Shown: positions 1 to 8,000 of the stretch, piece by piece | Layout: each line of letters starts with the position of its first letter | Numbering within the stretch: the first letter of the stretch is position 1 | Assembly (NCBI RefSeq): GCF_006716745.1 | Contig: NZ_VFPP01000001.1 | Location: 4,774,001 to 4,838,000 of the forward strand | Direction: 5' to 3' | DNA length: 64,000 bases | Origin: Saccharothrix saharensis | GTDB lineage: Bacteria > Actinomycetota > Actinomycetes > Mycobacteriales > Pseudonocardiaceae | Notes under the pieces: model-generated | Database searches by the model: none | Told to the model about the DNA's origin: nothing | What the model saw: the letters and a program-made list of their open reading frames with translations, nothing else | Made by a program: the position numbers and the translations under genes

Positions 1-258
1 GTCGGTGATGCCGACCGCGACGCACCGCAGCATCTCCCGCAGGTGCGGGGTCGCCTTGTTCGCCGCGTCCTCGGTCAGGCCCTCGCGGAGGTCGGCGGAC
101 GCCTTGGACATGCGGTGCAGCATGTCCATCACGGCGTCCTCGACCGACGTGCTCACGCGGCGGGCACGGCACAGCATCACGAAGAGGCCGAGAACGGCCA
201 GGGTCGCGATGAGTCCGAGCACAGCGCGCTCGGTCAGGAGGTCCCGCACGGCGTCCAT
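1..258 (-). CDS. LytS-like sensor histidine kinase, N-terminal fragment cut by the window edge
   Basis: An open frame starts at an ATG and runs off the left edge; 86 residues are visible. A hydrophobic segment at about residues 13-31 would anchor the protein in the membrane. It is followed by a helical stretch ending in HLREMLRCVAVGITD, which resembles the segment before the GAF domain of actinobacterial LytS/YehU-type sensor kinases. The catalytic part would lie outside the window, so the assignment rests on the N-terminus alone. It could also be an unrelated one-pass membrane protein. Confidence 0.5.
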   Translation of the reverse strand, partial: MDAVRDLLTERAVLGLIATLAVLGLFVMLCRARRVSTSVEDAVMDMLHRMSKASADLREGLTEDAANKATPHLREMLRCVAVGITD

Positions 259-444
259 GCTGTGCCGTGGGGCCGGTATAGGCAAGGGGCGCGGCGGGGC
301 GAGACGTGCACATCCGATGAATTGGCGGCAACCGTGGCGGAACGCTTACCCGATCGGGTGATCACCAGGACTTGCGCTCACGGAGCGTGGGTGCGACCCG
401 ATCACTCGGGCCGCACCCCTCGATCGAGGCGTCCCGTCCCCCGG

Positions 445-705
445 TCAACGCGCACCGGTCGTCGTGGTCGTGGTGGGCTTCTCCGACTCCTTGCACTTCA
501 ACCCCGTCACCAGGTCCTCCAGCGCCGGGTGGTCGAGGAGCTCGAGCCGCTCGAGCACCTGGCAGATCACCTCCGACACCTGGTCCTGCTGCAACTGCGG
601 CGGCGCGGGCTCCGGGGAGGCGGCCGAGACGGCGATGGTCGAACCGGCGAACGTGGCCAGTCCCATGGTGGTACCGATCAACGCGGCGGCGATGCGCTGG
701 TTCAC
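445..705 (-). CDS. small secreted protein, function unknown
   Basis: The protein has 86 residues. A basic N-terminus (MNQR) and a hydrophobic core up to about residue 28 end at an AVSAAS signal-peptidase-like site, so it is probably exported. The mature part is short and acidic-helical with two cysteines (about residues 48 and 71) that could form a disulfide, and it ends in a Lys/Thr-rich tail. I recognise no family. About 186 bases separate it from the kinase fragment to the left, and I see no other gene there. Confidence 0.6.
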   Translation of the reverse strand: MNQRIAAALIGTTMGLATFAGSTIAVSAASPEPAPPQLQQDQVSEVICQVLERLELLDHPALEDLVTGLKCKESEKPTTTTTTGAR

Positions 706-797
706 AGCTCCTCCAGTTGTCGTGCGGACTCCTGGAGGAAGTTCCCGCCACGGCGGCGCTCAGCCGACGAACGGCGCAAGCCACTCGTCCGTGTGAC

Positions 798-1661
798 CTA
801 CTTGAGCAGCCGCGACATGCGCCGGTCGGCCAGCGGCTTCCCGCCCGTCTGGCACGTCGGGCAGTACTGGAAAGCCCTGTCCGCGAACGAGACCTCGCGC
901 ACGACATCACCGCACACCGGGCACGGCAGACCGGTCCGCGCGTGCACCCGCAGCCCCGACCGCTTCTCACCCTTCAGTGTCGCCGCGGACTGGCCGACGG
1001 ACCGCGCCACGGCGTCGTTCAGCACGGAGACCAACGCCTCGTGCAGCCGGTCCAGCGCCTCCGCCGACAGCTTCCCCGCCGTCGCGTACGGCGACAGCCG
1101 CGCGGTGTGCATGATCTCGTCGGAGTAGGCGTTGCCGACGCCCGCCAGCACCGCCTGGTCGGTCAACGCCGTCTTCAGCCGCTCGGTCCGACCGGAGAAC
1201 AGGTCTTCGAGCTGGGTGCGCGTCACGGACAGCGCGTCCGGTCCCAGCCGCGCGATGCCCGGCACGTCCGCGGGGTCCTCGACCACCCACGCGGCCAGGC
1301 CCTTCTTCGTGCCCGCCTCGGTCAGGTCGAACCCCGGCCCCTCGCCCGGCGGGCCCAGGTGCAGGCGCAGCGCCAGCGGACCCCGGCCCGGCTTGGGCGG
1401 TGCCGCCGACAGGTGCTCCGACCAGCGCAGCCACCCGGCCCGCGCCAGGTGCACCACCAGGTGCAGGCCGCCGCAGTCGAGGTCCAGGTGCTTGCCGAAC
1501 CGGCCCGCGCCGGTCACCTCGCGTCCCTGGAGCTCGGTCCACGGTGGCGTGAACGTCTTCAACACCTGCAACGACGCGACGTCCACCCGGTGCACGCGCC
1601 GTCCAACGGCGTGCTCGCGCAGGTGGTGGGCGAGCGCCTCGACCTCGGGCAGTTCCGGCAC
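798..1661 (-). CDS. formamidopyrimidine-DNA glycosylase / endonuclease VIII family (Fpg/Nei)
   Basis: This is a base-excision repair enzyme that removes oxidised bases and nicks the abasic site. It begins MPELPEVEAL: Pro2 is the catalytic nucleophile exposed after Met removal and Glu3 the acid. Lys57 in GRFGKHLDL matches the conserved beta-hairpin lysine. The H2TH region around DQAVLAGVGNAYSDEI is intact. The C-terminal zinc finger has four cysteines at 247, 250, 267 and 270, with the conserved Arg262 just before the second pair. The length of 287 residues is normal. Actinobacteria carry several Fpg/Nei paralogs, so I do not assign mutM. The start lies 27 bases downstream of the preceding membrane-protein gene, so the two may be cotranscribed. 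Confidence 0.93.
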   Translation of the reverse strand: MPELPEVEALAHHLREHAVGRRVHRVDVASLQVLKTFTPPWTELQGREVTGAGRFGKHLDLDCGGLHLVVHLARAGWLRWSEHLSAAPPKPGRGPLALRLHLGPPGEGPGFDLTEAGTKKGLAAWVVEDPADVPGIARLGPDALSVTRTQLEDLFSGRTERLKTALTDQAVLAGVGNAYSDEIMHTARLSPYATAGKLSAEALDRLHEALVSVLNDAVARSVGQSAATLKGEKRSGLRVHARTGLPCPVCGDVVREVSFADRAFQYCPTCQTGGKPLADRRMSRLLK

Positions 1662-1688
1662 CCCGACAGTGTCACCCGCGAACGGCCG

Positions 1689-2123
1689 TCAGTCGACCGG
1701 TTGCAGCGGACCGTCCAGGTCGGGCAACGAGTACATCTCGATCTTGCGGGCCACGTTGGCGACCTCGTTGCGCACGGTCAGGAAGCCGCGCACCGAGCCG
1801 ACCCACCGCTCCGGCGGCAGCTCCTCGGTCTTCTTCGACTCCGCCGCCACCAGCCACGGCCGCCGCACCGCCCAGCGCACCGGGAAGAACAGGAACACCA
1901 GGATCAGCGCCACGATCAGCCACGCCGGCACGACGACGTCCGGCGGCGTCCACGCCACCAGGATGACGCCCATCCCGATGACGATGGCGAGCATCAGCAC
2001 GCCCGGACCGTGGCCGCCGCTCACGTCGTGCTCGAAGTCGGCGTCGGTCGACGGGTTGCGCCACTCGATCTGGCTGCGCACCGTCCACATCCGGCCGTCG
2101 GCCCCGCGCACCAGCCGCGTCAT
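1689..2123 (-). CDS. conserved membrane protein, two transmembrane segments
   Basis: The protein has 144 residues from the ATG that follows a GAGGAG ribosome site at normal spacing; the frame is open ten codons further upstream but lacks such a site. Two hydrophobic segments (about residues 40-58 and 66-84) are separated by a short TPPDV turn, so both ends face the same side. The C-terminal part is soluble and charged (about residues 95-144). The N-terminal RMWTVRSQIEWRNP motif is typical of a small actinobacterial hypothetical family, but I know no function. It sits between the sigma factor gene and the Fpg-like gene, all on one strand. Confidence 0.7.
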   Translation of the reverse strand: MTRLVRGADGRMWTVRSQIEWRNPSTDADFEHDVSGGHGPGVLMLAIVIGMGVILVAWTPPDVVVPAWLIVALILVFLFFPVRWAVRRPWLVAAESKKTEELPPERWVGSVRGFLTVRNEVANVARKIEMYSLPDLDGPLQPVD

Positions 2124-2208
2124 CACCGTCTCCTCAAGACGTCGAGCGATCACTCAGCGTTCCCCACGCTACCGGCAAAGTCTTGCACCTCGTGGGTGAA
2201 ACCCGCCG

Positions 2209-3594
2209 TCACCGGGGCCCGAGGCGGCCCGGTGTCGGCCGCAGCGTCACGGTCGTCGGCGTGAGCGTCCGCTTCGACGGCTCGGTCGACGTGGTCGTGC
2301 CCGCCGACTTGGGCGGCTCGGTGCTGGTCACCGCCGTGGTGCCGGTCGTCGTGGTGGCCAGCAGCACCGTGCGGGTCGGATCCGGCGTCGGGTCCGGCGA
2401 CGACGTCGTGGTCACGTCGTCGAGCGAGCGCGCTGCGGCGGGCGGGGTCGAGCCGGTCGGCTCCACCGGGGGCGGGGTGGCCGCGGTCGCCGTCGTCGTC
2501 GGCGCCGGGGGCTGCGCCCGGGCCGCCTTCGTGTGCACGACCTGCCGCGCGTCGACCGGCGGTTCCGGGGACGTCGCGCTGGTCGCCGTGCCGGTCGCGG
2601 TCGGGGTCGGGGAGCACAGCGCCAGCACGTGCTCACCGGGCGCGCCCTCCGGACCCGACTGGACCAGCGCCGGCCCGGGCGCGCCGGTGAACGTCCCGGC
2701 CACCACCCCGAACAGGCCGACGGCCGCCGCCGAGGCGGTCGCCGCCAGCGCGAGCTTCACCCGCCCGGTCAGCCACGCGGCCTTGCCCGCCACCACCGGG
2801 CCCACCACCGCCGGACCCACCACCGCCGGGCCCAGCAGCGCGGTCGCCGCCACCGGCACCGCGATGCTCGCCGCGTGCGCCCGCAGCGTCGAGCACACCT
2901 CGACCAGCTCGGCGTGCAGCGCGTTGCAGGAGGAGCAGGTCTGCAGGTGCTTGCGGATGCGCTTGCGCTCCGCGCCCTGCGCGCCGCCGGCCGTGTAGGA
3001 GCCGAGCTTCGCGACCACCGAGTTGCACGCGCGCGGCCCGGTGTCCGCGGCCAGGTGCGCCTGGAGGTACGCCGCCCGCAGCCCTTCGCGGGCCCGACGG
3101 GCCAGCGCCGCCATCGCGTTCGGGCTCAGGCCGAAGCTGGGCGCGACGGCGGCGGGCCGCTCGCCCTCCACCTCGACCTGCCACAGCACCGTGCGCCACC
3201 GCTCGGGCAGGCTGGTGAACGCGCGGGAGATCAGCGCGTGCTCCGGTCGGTTCGCGGTGACGTCCGGGAACGGCTCGACCCGCTGGCTGAGCTCCTCGTC
3301 GTCCACCGGCACGTCCCGCCGCCGCCCGCTCCACTCCCACGCCACCCGGCGCGCGACGGTCAGCAGGTAGGTGCGGACGTGGTCGGTCGGGCCGTTGCCC
3401 CGGCGGATCGCCTGGAGGACCCGGAAGAACGCCTCCGCGGTCAGGTCGTCGGCCTCGGCGTGCTCGCGCACGTGCCGGAGGGCGAACCGGCGGACGGCGT
3501 CGGCGTGGCGGGTGAACAGCTCGCCGAACGCGCCGTCGTCGCCCACCCTGACCCTGGCGAGCAGTTCCCGGTCGAAATCGGCATCTCCGGCCAT
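2209..3594 (-). CDS. ECF sigma factor fused to a zinc-finger anti-sigma-like domain and a surface tail
   Basis: Sigma region 2 lies at about residues 5-75, with DDLTAEAFFRVLQ as the -10 recognition helix region. Sigma region 4 lies at about 115-180 (LPERWRTVLWQVEVEGERPA, then a helix-turn-helix). A zinc-binding anti-sigma-like segment follows, with HLQTCSSC (H-x3-C-x2-C). There is then an Ala/Val-rich membrane segment near residues 275-295 and a long Thr/Pro-rich tail, presumably outside the cell. At 461 residues it is more than twice the usual ECF length. I infer a self-anchored sigma factor released by proteolysis or a conformational signal, as proposed for C-terminally extended ECF groups. 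I chose the ATG 11 bases after GGAGG; a TTG 14 codons upstream is also open. Confidence 0.88.
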   Translation of the reverse strand: MAGDADFDRELLARVRVGDDGAFGELFTRHADAVRRFALRHVREHAEADDLTAEAFFRVLQAIRRGNGPTDHVRTYLLTVARRVAWEWSGRRRDVPVDDEELSQRVEPFPDVTANRPEHALISRAFTSLPERWRTVLWQVEVEGERPAAVAPSFGLSPNAMAALARRAREGLRAAYLQAHLAADTGPRACNSVVAKLGSYTAGGAQGAERKRIRKHLQTCSSCNALHAELVEVCSTLRAHAASIAVPVAATALLGPAVVGPAVVGPVVAGKAAWLTGRVKLALAATASAAAVGLFGVVAGTFTGAPGPALVQSGPEGAPGEHVLALCSPTPTATGTATSATSPEPPVDARQVVHTKAARAQPPAPTTTATAATPPPVEPTGSTPPAAARSLDDVTTTSSPDPTPDPTRTVLLATTTTGTTAVTSTEPPKSAGTTTSTEPSKRTLTPTTVTLRPTPGRLGPR

Positions 3595-3842
3595 CCCGCC
3601 CGGCACCTCCCGCCCTGCACCTGGTCCAGTGGTCAAGATGCCACAGTCGGCTGGTTCCGGCCCGAAGCGATAGCGAGCCGATACCGAACACCCGACGGAC
3701 GACGTCGGCCGTTCGGCCTAATCAGGGCACCCGCGCGGTCCGGCGGCGACGCTCGCTGCCGGTGACGGGGCGGTCACGGGTGGGCGTCGGCTGGTCGCCG
3801 ACCGCGCTGCGGGACCACCGGTGACGAGTACGCTCCTGCCGC

Positions 3843-4241
3843 GTGGTCGATTGGCGCGCAAGGGCTTCCGCCCTCCTCCCCGAGCTGAGCGCCGTTGTCG
3901 AGCGCGAGTCGTGGTCCTGCCACGTGTTCCTGTCCGAGCTGTGGCAGCTCGCGCTGGACGCGCACCGCGACGGCGACCGCGAGGTGCTCGGCCGCGTGTA
4001 CGGCTTCGCGCACTGGTGCTTCCGCCAGCCCGAGCGGTTCCTGTCCGACGCCTCGGTGGTCAGCTTCTACGAGCACGTGTTCGACGAGTGGGAGCTGCGC
4101 GACGAGGTGGCGCCGTGGCTGCCCGCGGAGGTCGTGGACCGGGTCCGGCCGCTGTGGGAGTGGCGCTGGCCGAAGGAGCGGTTGACCGAGGTGGACCGGC
4201 TGCTGGCGCAGTCGGGACCCCCCGGTCGAAACGCGGTTTGA
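3843..4241 (+). CDS. conserved hypothetical protein
   Basis: This 132-residue soluble, acidic, Trp-rich protein starts with GTG (MVDWRARASALLPE). It looks all-helical, with a central block LGRVYGFAHWCFRQPERFLSDASVVSFYEHVFDEW that resembles small conserved proteins often annotated only as hypothetical. There is no signal peptide or membrane segment. It is transcribed just upstream of tRNA-Gly, and the gap is about 26 bases, so read-through into the tRNA is possible. Function unknown. Confidence 0.7.
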   Translation: MVDWRARASALLPELSAVVERESWSCHVFLSELWQLALDAHRDGDREVLGRVYGFAHWCFRQPERFLSDASVVSFYEHVFDEWELRDEVAPWLPAEVVDRVRPLWEWRWPKERLTEVDRLLAQSGPPGRNAV

Positions 4242-4267
4242 GGGTGGTCTATAGTTGTCACCAACAG

Positions 4268-4340
4268 GCGGATGTAGCGCAGTTGGTAGCGCATCACCTT
4301 GCCAAGGTGAGGGTCGCGAGTTCGAGTCTCGTCATCCGCT
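4268..4340 (+). tRNA. tRNA-Gly (anticodon GCC)
   Basis: This is a 73-base cloverleaf. The acceptor stem GCGGATG pairs with CATCCGC. The anticodon stem TCACC/GGTGA encloses the loop TTGCCAA, giving anticodon GCC. The T-arm contains the canonical TTCGAGT loop. No CCA is encoded. A strong hairpin follows directly. Confidence 0.97.
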
Positions 4341-4345
4341 CTTCG

Positions 4346-4376
4346 AAAGGGCCCCGGTAACCCACCGGGGCCCTTT
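4346..4376 (+). terminator. rho-independent terminator after tRNA-Gly
   Basis: A 13-base perfect stem AAAGGGCCCCGGT / ACCGGGGCCCTTT with a five-base loop starts six bases after the tRNA. The T-run is contained in the stem end, as is common in high-GC actinobacteria. Confidence 0.85.
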
Positions 4377-4458
4377 CGCATGTCCGGTGACGGCACGTCC
4401 CGGTGATCACCGTTAGGTTGGCGTCGAAGGTTTCCTCGTCGAAGACGGAGTTGCGCAC

Positions 4459-4887
4459 ATGGCCACCACCCGCAAGGCGACCACGCACTGGGAAGGCAAC
4501 CTGCTCGAGGGCAAGGGCAACGTCGCCCTCGAGTCGTCGGGCGTCGGCGCGTTCGACGTCAGCTGGCCCTCCCGCGCCGAGGCCGCGAACGGCAAGACCA
4601 GCCCGGAGGAGCTGATCGCGGCGGCCCACTCGTCCTGCTACTCGATGGCCCTCTCGCACGGCCTCGCGCAGGCGGGCACCCCGCCGCAGCAGGTCGACAC
4701 CTCGGCGGAGGTGACGTTCCAGCCCGGCACCGGCATCACCGGCATCCACCTGACCGTCACCGCGGTCGTGCCCGGCCTGGACGCCGAGGGCTTCGCGGCG
4801 GCCGCCGAGAACGCCAAGCAGAACTGCCCGGTGAGCAAGGCGCTCGCGGGCACCGAGATCACGTTGACGGCCACCCTCCAGCAGTGA
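4459..4887 (+). CDS. osmC: OsmC/Ohr-family peroxiredoxin
   Basis: This cytoplasmic thiol peroxidase reduces organic hydroperoxides. The two catalytic cysteines are Cys60 (AAAHSSCYSMAL, on the central helix) and Cys123 (KQNCPVSKAL). The N-terminal TTHWEGNLLEGKG matches OsmC rather than Ohr proteins. The length of 142 residues is normal for a single domain. It is monocistronic: a terminator lies upstream and a perfect hairpin begins 24 bases after the stop. Confidence 0.93.
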   Translation: MATTRKATTHWEGNLLEGKGNVALESSGVGAFDVSWPSRAEAANGKTSPEELIAAAHSSCYSMALSHGLAQAGTPPQQVDTSAEVTFQPGTGITGIHLTVTAVVPGLDAEGFAAAAENAKQNCPVSKALAGTEITLTATLQQ

Positions 4888-4910
4888 CCCCGGCCGACGG
4901 CTGACCTCTT

Positions 4911-4947
4911 GGTACCGGCCTGATACCCGAAGTGTCAGGCCGGTACC
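4911..4947. terminator. 13-bp perfect hairpin after osmC
   Basis: The arms GGTACCGGCCTGA and TCAGGCCGGTACC are exact complements around an 11-base loop. It probably ends osmC transcription although no T-run follows. It lies about 50 bases before the next start, so an operator or attenuator role is possible. Confidence 0.6.
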
Positions 4948-4998
4948 AGTCGTCCGGGAGGATTTGACCCCCACGGGTGAGGCCGGTAGTCGTTGGGG

Positions 4999-5409
4999 AT
5001 GCTCACGGCGTTGGGTGGTTCCGGCCGGTTCGCCTTCGGCGCCTTGATCGGCGCGGCGGTCGCCGCCCTCTTGGCGGCGCACGGCAGCATCGCCCGGGCG
5101 CCACGCGGCCTGGAGCCGACCGACGCCGGCGAGGTCGTGGTCGTCAAGCGCAGCGAGCAGCCGAGCCGCACGGTCACGGCGACCGCCACCACCGGGCCCA
5201 GGAGCAGCACGTCCGGCACGACCACCACCACGACGACGTCGGGCAGCAGCACGACCACGACGACGACCACCTCCGGCGTCACCACCACGACGACGAGTGT
5301 GACGACCACCACGACCGTGCGGCCGACCACGACCACCACACGGCGTCCCACCACCACTACGACCACTACGACGACGACTCGCAGACCCTGCGGGATCATC
5401 TTCTGCTGA
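4999..5409 (+). CDS. membrane-anchored Thr-rich surface protein with (T)n repeats and a C-terminal CGIIFC
   Basis: The protein has about 136 residues. One N-terminal hydrophobic segment (about residues 10-29, AFGALIGAAVAALLAAHG) would insert in the membrane. The rest is almost only Thr with Ser, Pro, Arg and Val, encoded by ACC/ACG/ACA/ACT repeats, and ends RRPCGIIFC. The Thr tract looks like a candidate for O-mannosylation and the two end cysteines could form a loop. The ATG was chosen over a TTG two codons upstream. I recognise no family; the tract is low-complexity but the codons vary, which argues that the protein sequence itself is selected. Confidence 0.6.
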   Translation: MLTALGGSGRFAFGALIGAAVAALLAAHGSIARAPRGLEPTDAGEVVVVKRSEQPSRTVTATATTGPRSSTSGTTTTTTTSGSSTTTTTTTSGVTTTTTSVTTTTTVRPTTTTTRRPTTTTTTTTTTRRPCGIIFC

Positions 5410-5454
5410 TCGCCCGGCACCGGATCACCGAACGTGTTTTGGCAAGATCGAGGC

Positions 5455-6117
5455 GTGACGTCCAGCCAGGTGCCCACCCAGCCCCAGCGAACCAACGACA
5501 CGCCCACGGTCCGCGTGCAGCCCGTCGCCCCCGCGCCGGAACCGGCTTGGCCGACCACCGAGCCGATGACCGCGACCAACCTCCCGCCCATCCCCACCTC
5601 CCCCGCCGCCGCTGCCACCACGAAGTTCGAGCCGGTGACCGGCCTGTCCAACGGCGCGTTCGGCGGCGCGTTCAACGGCAGGCTGAACGGCTCGGCCAAC
5701 GGCACCCCCGCCCTCACCCCGGCCGCCAACGGATCCCCCGCCGCACCGGCCACCAACGGCTCGCTCTTCGCGCCCGCACCGGCCACCAACGGGTCCGTGC
5801 TCCCGCCCGCGCCCGCCGCACCCGGCGTCGACCCCGCAGCGGCCTTCACCCCGGCCCCGGCACCCGCCGCACCGGGAACCGCGCTGCCGGCCTCCCCGCC
5901 CAACGCCCCCGCGCCCGGCACCCCGGCACCCGCCGCCGACGCGCCACCCGCGGCCGAGCCCGCCCCGGTGACCCCCGCCCAGCCGACCGCCGCCCAGCCG
6001 ACGCCCGCCCAGCCGGCCCCCACCGCCAAGCCGACGCCGCCACCCGCACCGCGCAGCCGGTTGCGCCGGATCGCGCGCCGCATCGTCGGCCCCACCCTGC
6101 TCACGAAGAGGAGCTAG
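5455..6117 (+). CDS. Ala/Pro-rich low-complexity protein with basic C-terminus, unknown
   Basis: This 220-residue frame starts at a GTG (VTSSQVPTQPQRTND); the frame is open seven codons further upstream. The body is Ala/Pro-rich with repeated NG[ST] elements (GALNG-, ATNGS-like) at about residues 60-125. It ends in a basic amphipathic stretch, RLRRIARRIVGPTLLTKRS, that could bind membrane or nucleic acid. There is no signal peptide. I have low certainty that it is functional, but GC bias at third positions fits this strand and frame. A hairpin (GACCGCCC/GGGCGGTC) lies just after the stop. Confidence 0.5.
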   Translation: MTSSQVPTQPQRTNDTPTVRVQPVAPAPEPAWPTTEPMTATNLPPIPTSPAAAATTKFEPVTGLSNGAFGGAFNGRLNGSANGTPALTPAANGSPAAPATNGSLFAPAPATNGSVLPPAPAAPGVDPAAAFTPAPAPAAPGTALPASPPNAPAPGTPAPAADAPPAAEPAPVTPAQPTAAQPTPAQPAPTAKPTPPPAPRSRLRRIARRIVGPTLLTKRS

Positions 6118-6285
6118 GGCTCCTCCGGCCGGCGACCGCCCGGGCGGTCGGTCCGGTGGCACAGCGTGTCGGCGGCCACCAAGCGCGCCGTCGTCACCCA
6201 TAAGAGTGTCGACCTGTGTCACCATCTGACCAATCCTCGAACCGAGCCGCCTGGTCGGCTGCTGATCCCTGCCGGAGCCAACGCC

Positions 6286-6885
6286 ATGCGCACGTCCCGA
6301 TTCGCCCAGGTGGCGGTCGCCCTGGTGCTCGTCGTGGGCGCCGGGATCGCGTGGGTCTTCGGCGGGGACGGCGGGGACCCGAGCCGACCCCGGACCGACC
6401 AGGTGCAGGGGGATCCGCGGCGGCCGGCCACGCCGAAGCCCAACCCGCCGCTGGTCCAGCCCGGGGGCACGGTGCTGCTGGACACCGCGGACACGTTCCG
6501 CAACGTCGAGAAGGCGCAGGTGCTGGCGCCGCGCGACCTCGAAGTCCTCGAACCGCACGTGTCGAAGGTGACCCTGCTGGTCACCGACAACACCGGCGTC
6601 ACCACCGGGATCTGGCTGTTCGAGCTCAAGTCCGGGCAGGAGCCCGCGGCCGCGCTGGACGCCGTCACCGGGCTCTACACCGACTCGGGGTTCGAGACCC
6701 TGTCCGTGAACCCGATCGTGCAGGCGGTAACGCCGCCGACCGGTACCACGACCTACCGGGCGCACTACCTGAGCAGGCACGGCCTGATCCGGGTCGAGGC
6801 CTACGGACCGGACCCGGAGGCCACCCGGGTCGCGTTCACCGACCTGCTCAAATCCCAGCTTGACAACACTCCTCAGCTCTCGTGA
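6286..6885 (+). CDS. one-pass membrane or secreted protein paralogous to the C-terminal domain of the protein encoded at 10304-11410
   Basis: The 199-residue protein starts at ATG (MRTSRFAQVAVALVLV), giving one hydrophobic segment at about residues 7-24 followed by a Pro-rich linker. The outer domain (about 60-199) ends with YRAHY...IRVEAYGPDPEA...F..LL..QL. The same pattern closes the larger protein encoded 3.4 kb downstream (YRAHY...VRVEAYGPDEAA...F..LL..QL). I therefore call them paralogs sharing one extracellular domain. The frame is open for 40 codons upstream, but that part is not membrane-like and carries no better start. Function unknown. Confidence 0.7.
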   Translation: MRTSRFAQVAVALVLVVGAGIAWVFGGDGGDPSRPRTDQVQGDPRRPATPKPNPPLVQPGGTVLLDTADTFRNVEKAQVLAPRDLEVLEPHVSKVTLLVTDNTGVTTGIWLFELKSGQEPAAALDAVTGLYTDSGFETLSVNPIVQAVTPPTGTTTYRAHYLSRHGLIRVEAYGPDPEATRVAFTDLLKSQLDNTPQLS

Positions 6886-7001
6886 CCGGGCCGCCCGGTC
6901 CCTGACATAGCCTGCATCGGGGTCCGGGGGGACACACAGCGCACCACCGCGGCCGATCGCCGCACGCCAGGCGAACGAGCACTTACAGCAAGGAAGGCCG
7001 C

Positions 7002-8000
7002 ATGTCAGAGCAGCACGTCGGGCCGCCGCACGGGCCGTCGAGCACGACAGCGGTCGCCCGTGCCATCGGCATCGTCATGGTCGCCTACAGCTTCCTCTGG
7101 GGTCTGTGGCCGGACGTGCACGGCGAGCTGTTCGACCCGGTGGTCGAGGTGCGCGAGTGGTTCAACCGGCCGGTGGGCCTCGGCGAGGACTTCGGGCCGC
7201 TGGGCGTGATGCTCCTGCTCCTGGTCTCCGGCTACCTCGGCACGAGCCGCGACGCGGACGTGGTGCACCGGCTGGTCCGCGTCTACGTGCCGCTCGTCGC
7301 CGGCGCGGTGCTCGCGGCCGCGTTGATCGCGCTGCACGTGGAGGTGCTGCCCAACCGCACCGGCGCCGTCCCCGTGCCGACCGACGTGCTGTGGGACCTC
7401 ACGCTGGTCGCCCACCTCGCGCCCGGCGCGCCGGCGGTGCTGGCGCTCGGCTGGGTGCTCACCGTGGAGCTGATCACCGTGGTCACCGGCGCGCTCACCA
7501 AGCTGCACCGGCACGCCTGCTGGCTGGTCCCGGCCGCCCAGCTCGCCGTGGTCGCCGCCCTGGTCCCGTTCACCGAGGGCCTGTGGCTGTCGTTCCTGCC
7601 GGTCGCGGTGATCGGCCAGCTCATGGGCAGCCGTGGCCGCGTCCCGAACGCCGTCGTGCCCGGTGCGCTCGGGATCGCCGCGTGGGTGATCGTGGCCTGG
7701 GCCGAGACGCGGTCCGACCTGGTCAACGGCTGGTGGTACCCGCTGGCCGCCTGCTACGCCGTGCTGTTGTTCGCCCTGCTCCTGCGGGTCGGCACGACCC
7801 ACCGCGCCGTGCTGTGGCTCGCCACCCGCGCCCGCTGGCTGCTGGCCGCCACCGGCACGGTCGGCTGGGCCGTGCTGCACGTGTCCGCCGCCGCGCCGTT
7901 CGCCGTCTCGGCCGCCCTGGCCACCGCGGCCACCGCGGGCGCCGCCGAGGCCGCCCACCGCGTCGGGACCGCCCGCGCCCTCGCGAGGGTGCCCGCGTGA
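7002..8000 (+). CDS. acyltransferase-3-like polytopic membrane protein lacking the conserved His
   Basis: This 332-residue protein has about ten hydrophobic segments. The first helix (ARAIGIVMVAYSFLW) aligns with the first helix of the downstream acyltransferase (LRVVGAVIIVYTHLG). The conserved Arg is kept but the essential His is Phe. The second conserved basic motif remains as RLVRVYVPL. I infer a probably inactive acyltransferase-3 homolog, perhaps a partner or scaffold for the next gene product. Its stop overlaps the next start by four bases (GTGA), so the two are translationally coupled. A ribosome site AAGGAAGG precedes the ATG. Confidence 0.75.
   Translation: MSEQHVGPPHGPSSTTAVARAIGIVMVAYSFLWGLWPDVHGELFDPVVEVREWFNRPVGLGEDFGPLGVMLLLLVSGYLGTSRDADVVHRLVRVYVPLVAGAVLAAALIALHVEVLPNRTGAVPVPTDVLWDLTLVAHLAPGAPAVLALGWVLTVELITVVTGALTKLHRHACWLVPAAQLAVVAALVPFTEGLWLSFLPVAVIGQLMGSRGRVPNAVVPGALGIAAWVIVAWAETRSDLVNGWWYPLAACYAVLLFALLLRVGTTHRAVLWLATRARWLLAATGTVGWAVLHVSAAAPFAVSAALATAATAGAAEAAHRVGTARALARVPA

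Noticed and set aside
372..2264. Very long open frame on the plus strand opposite fpg and its neighbour
   Set aside because: The product is Arg/His/Gln/Pro noise; it mirrors GC bias of the minus-strand genes that have clear motifs.
5220..5395. Trinucleotide-like ACC/ACG repeat tract
   Set aside because: It codes for the Thr stalk of the surface protein; it is not a noncoding repeat.
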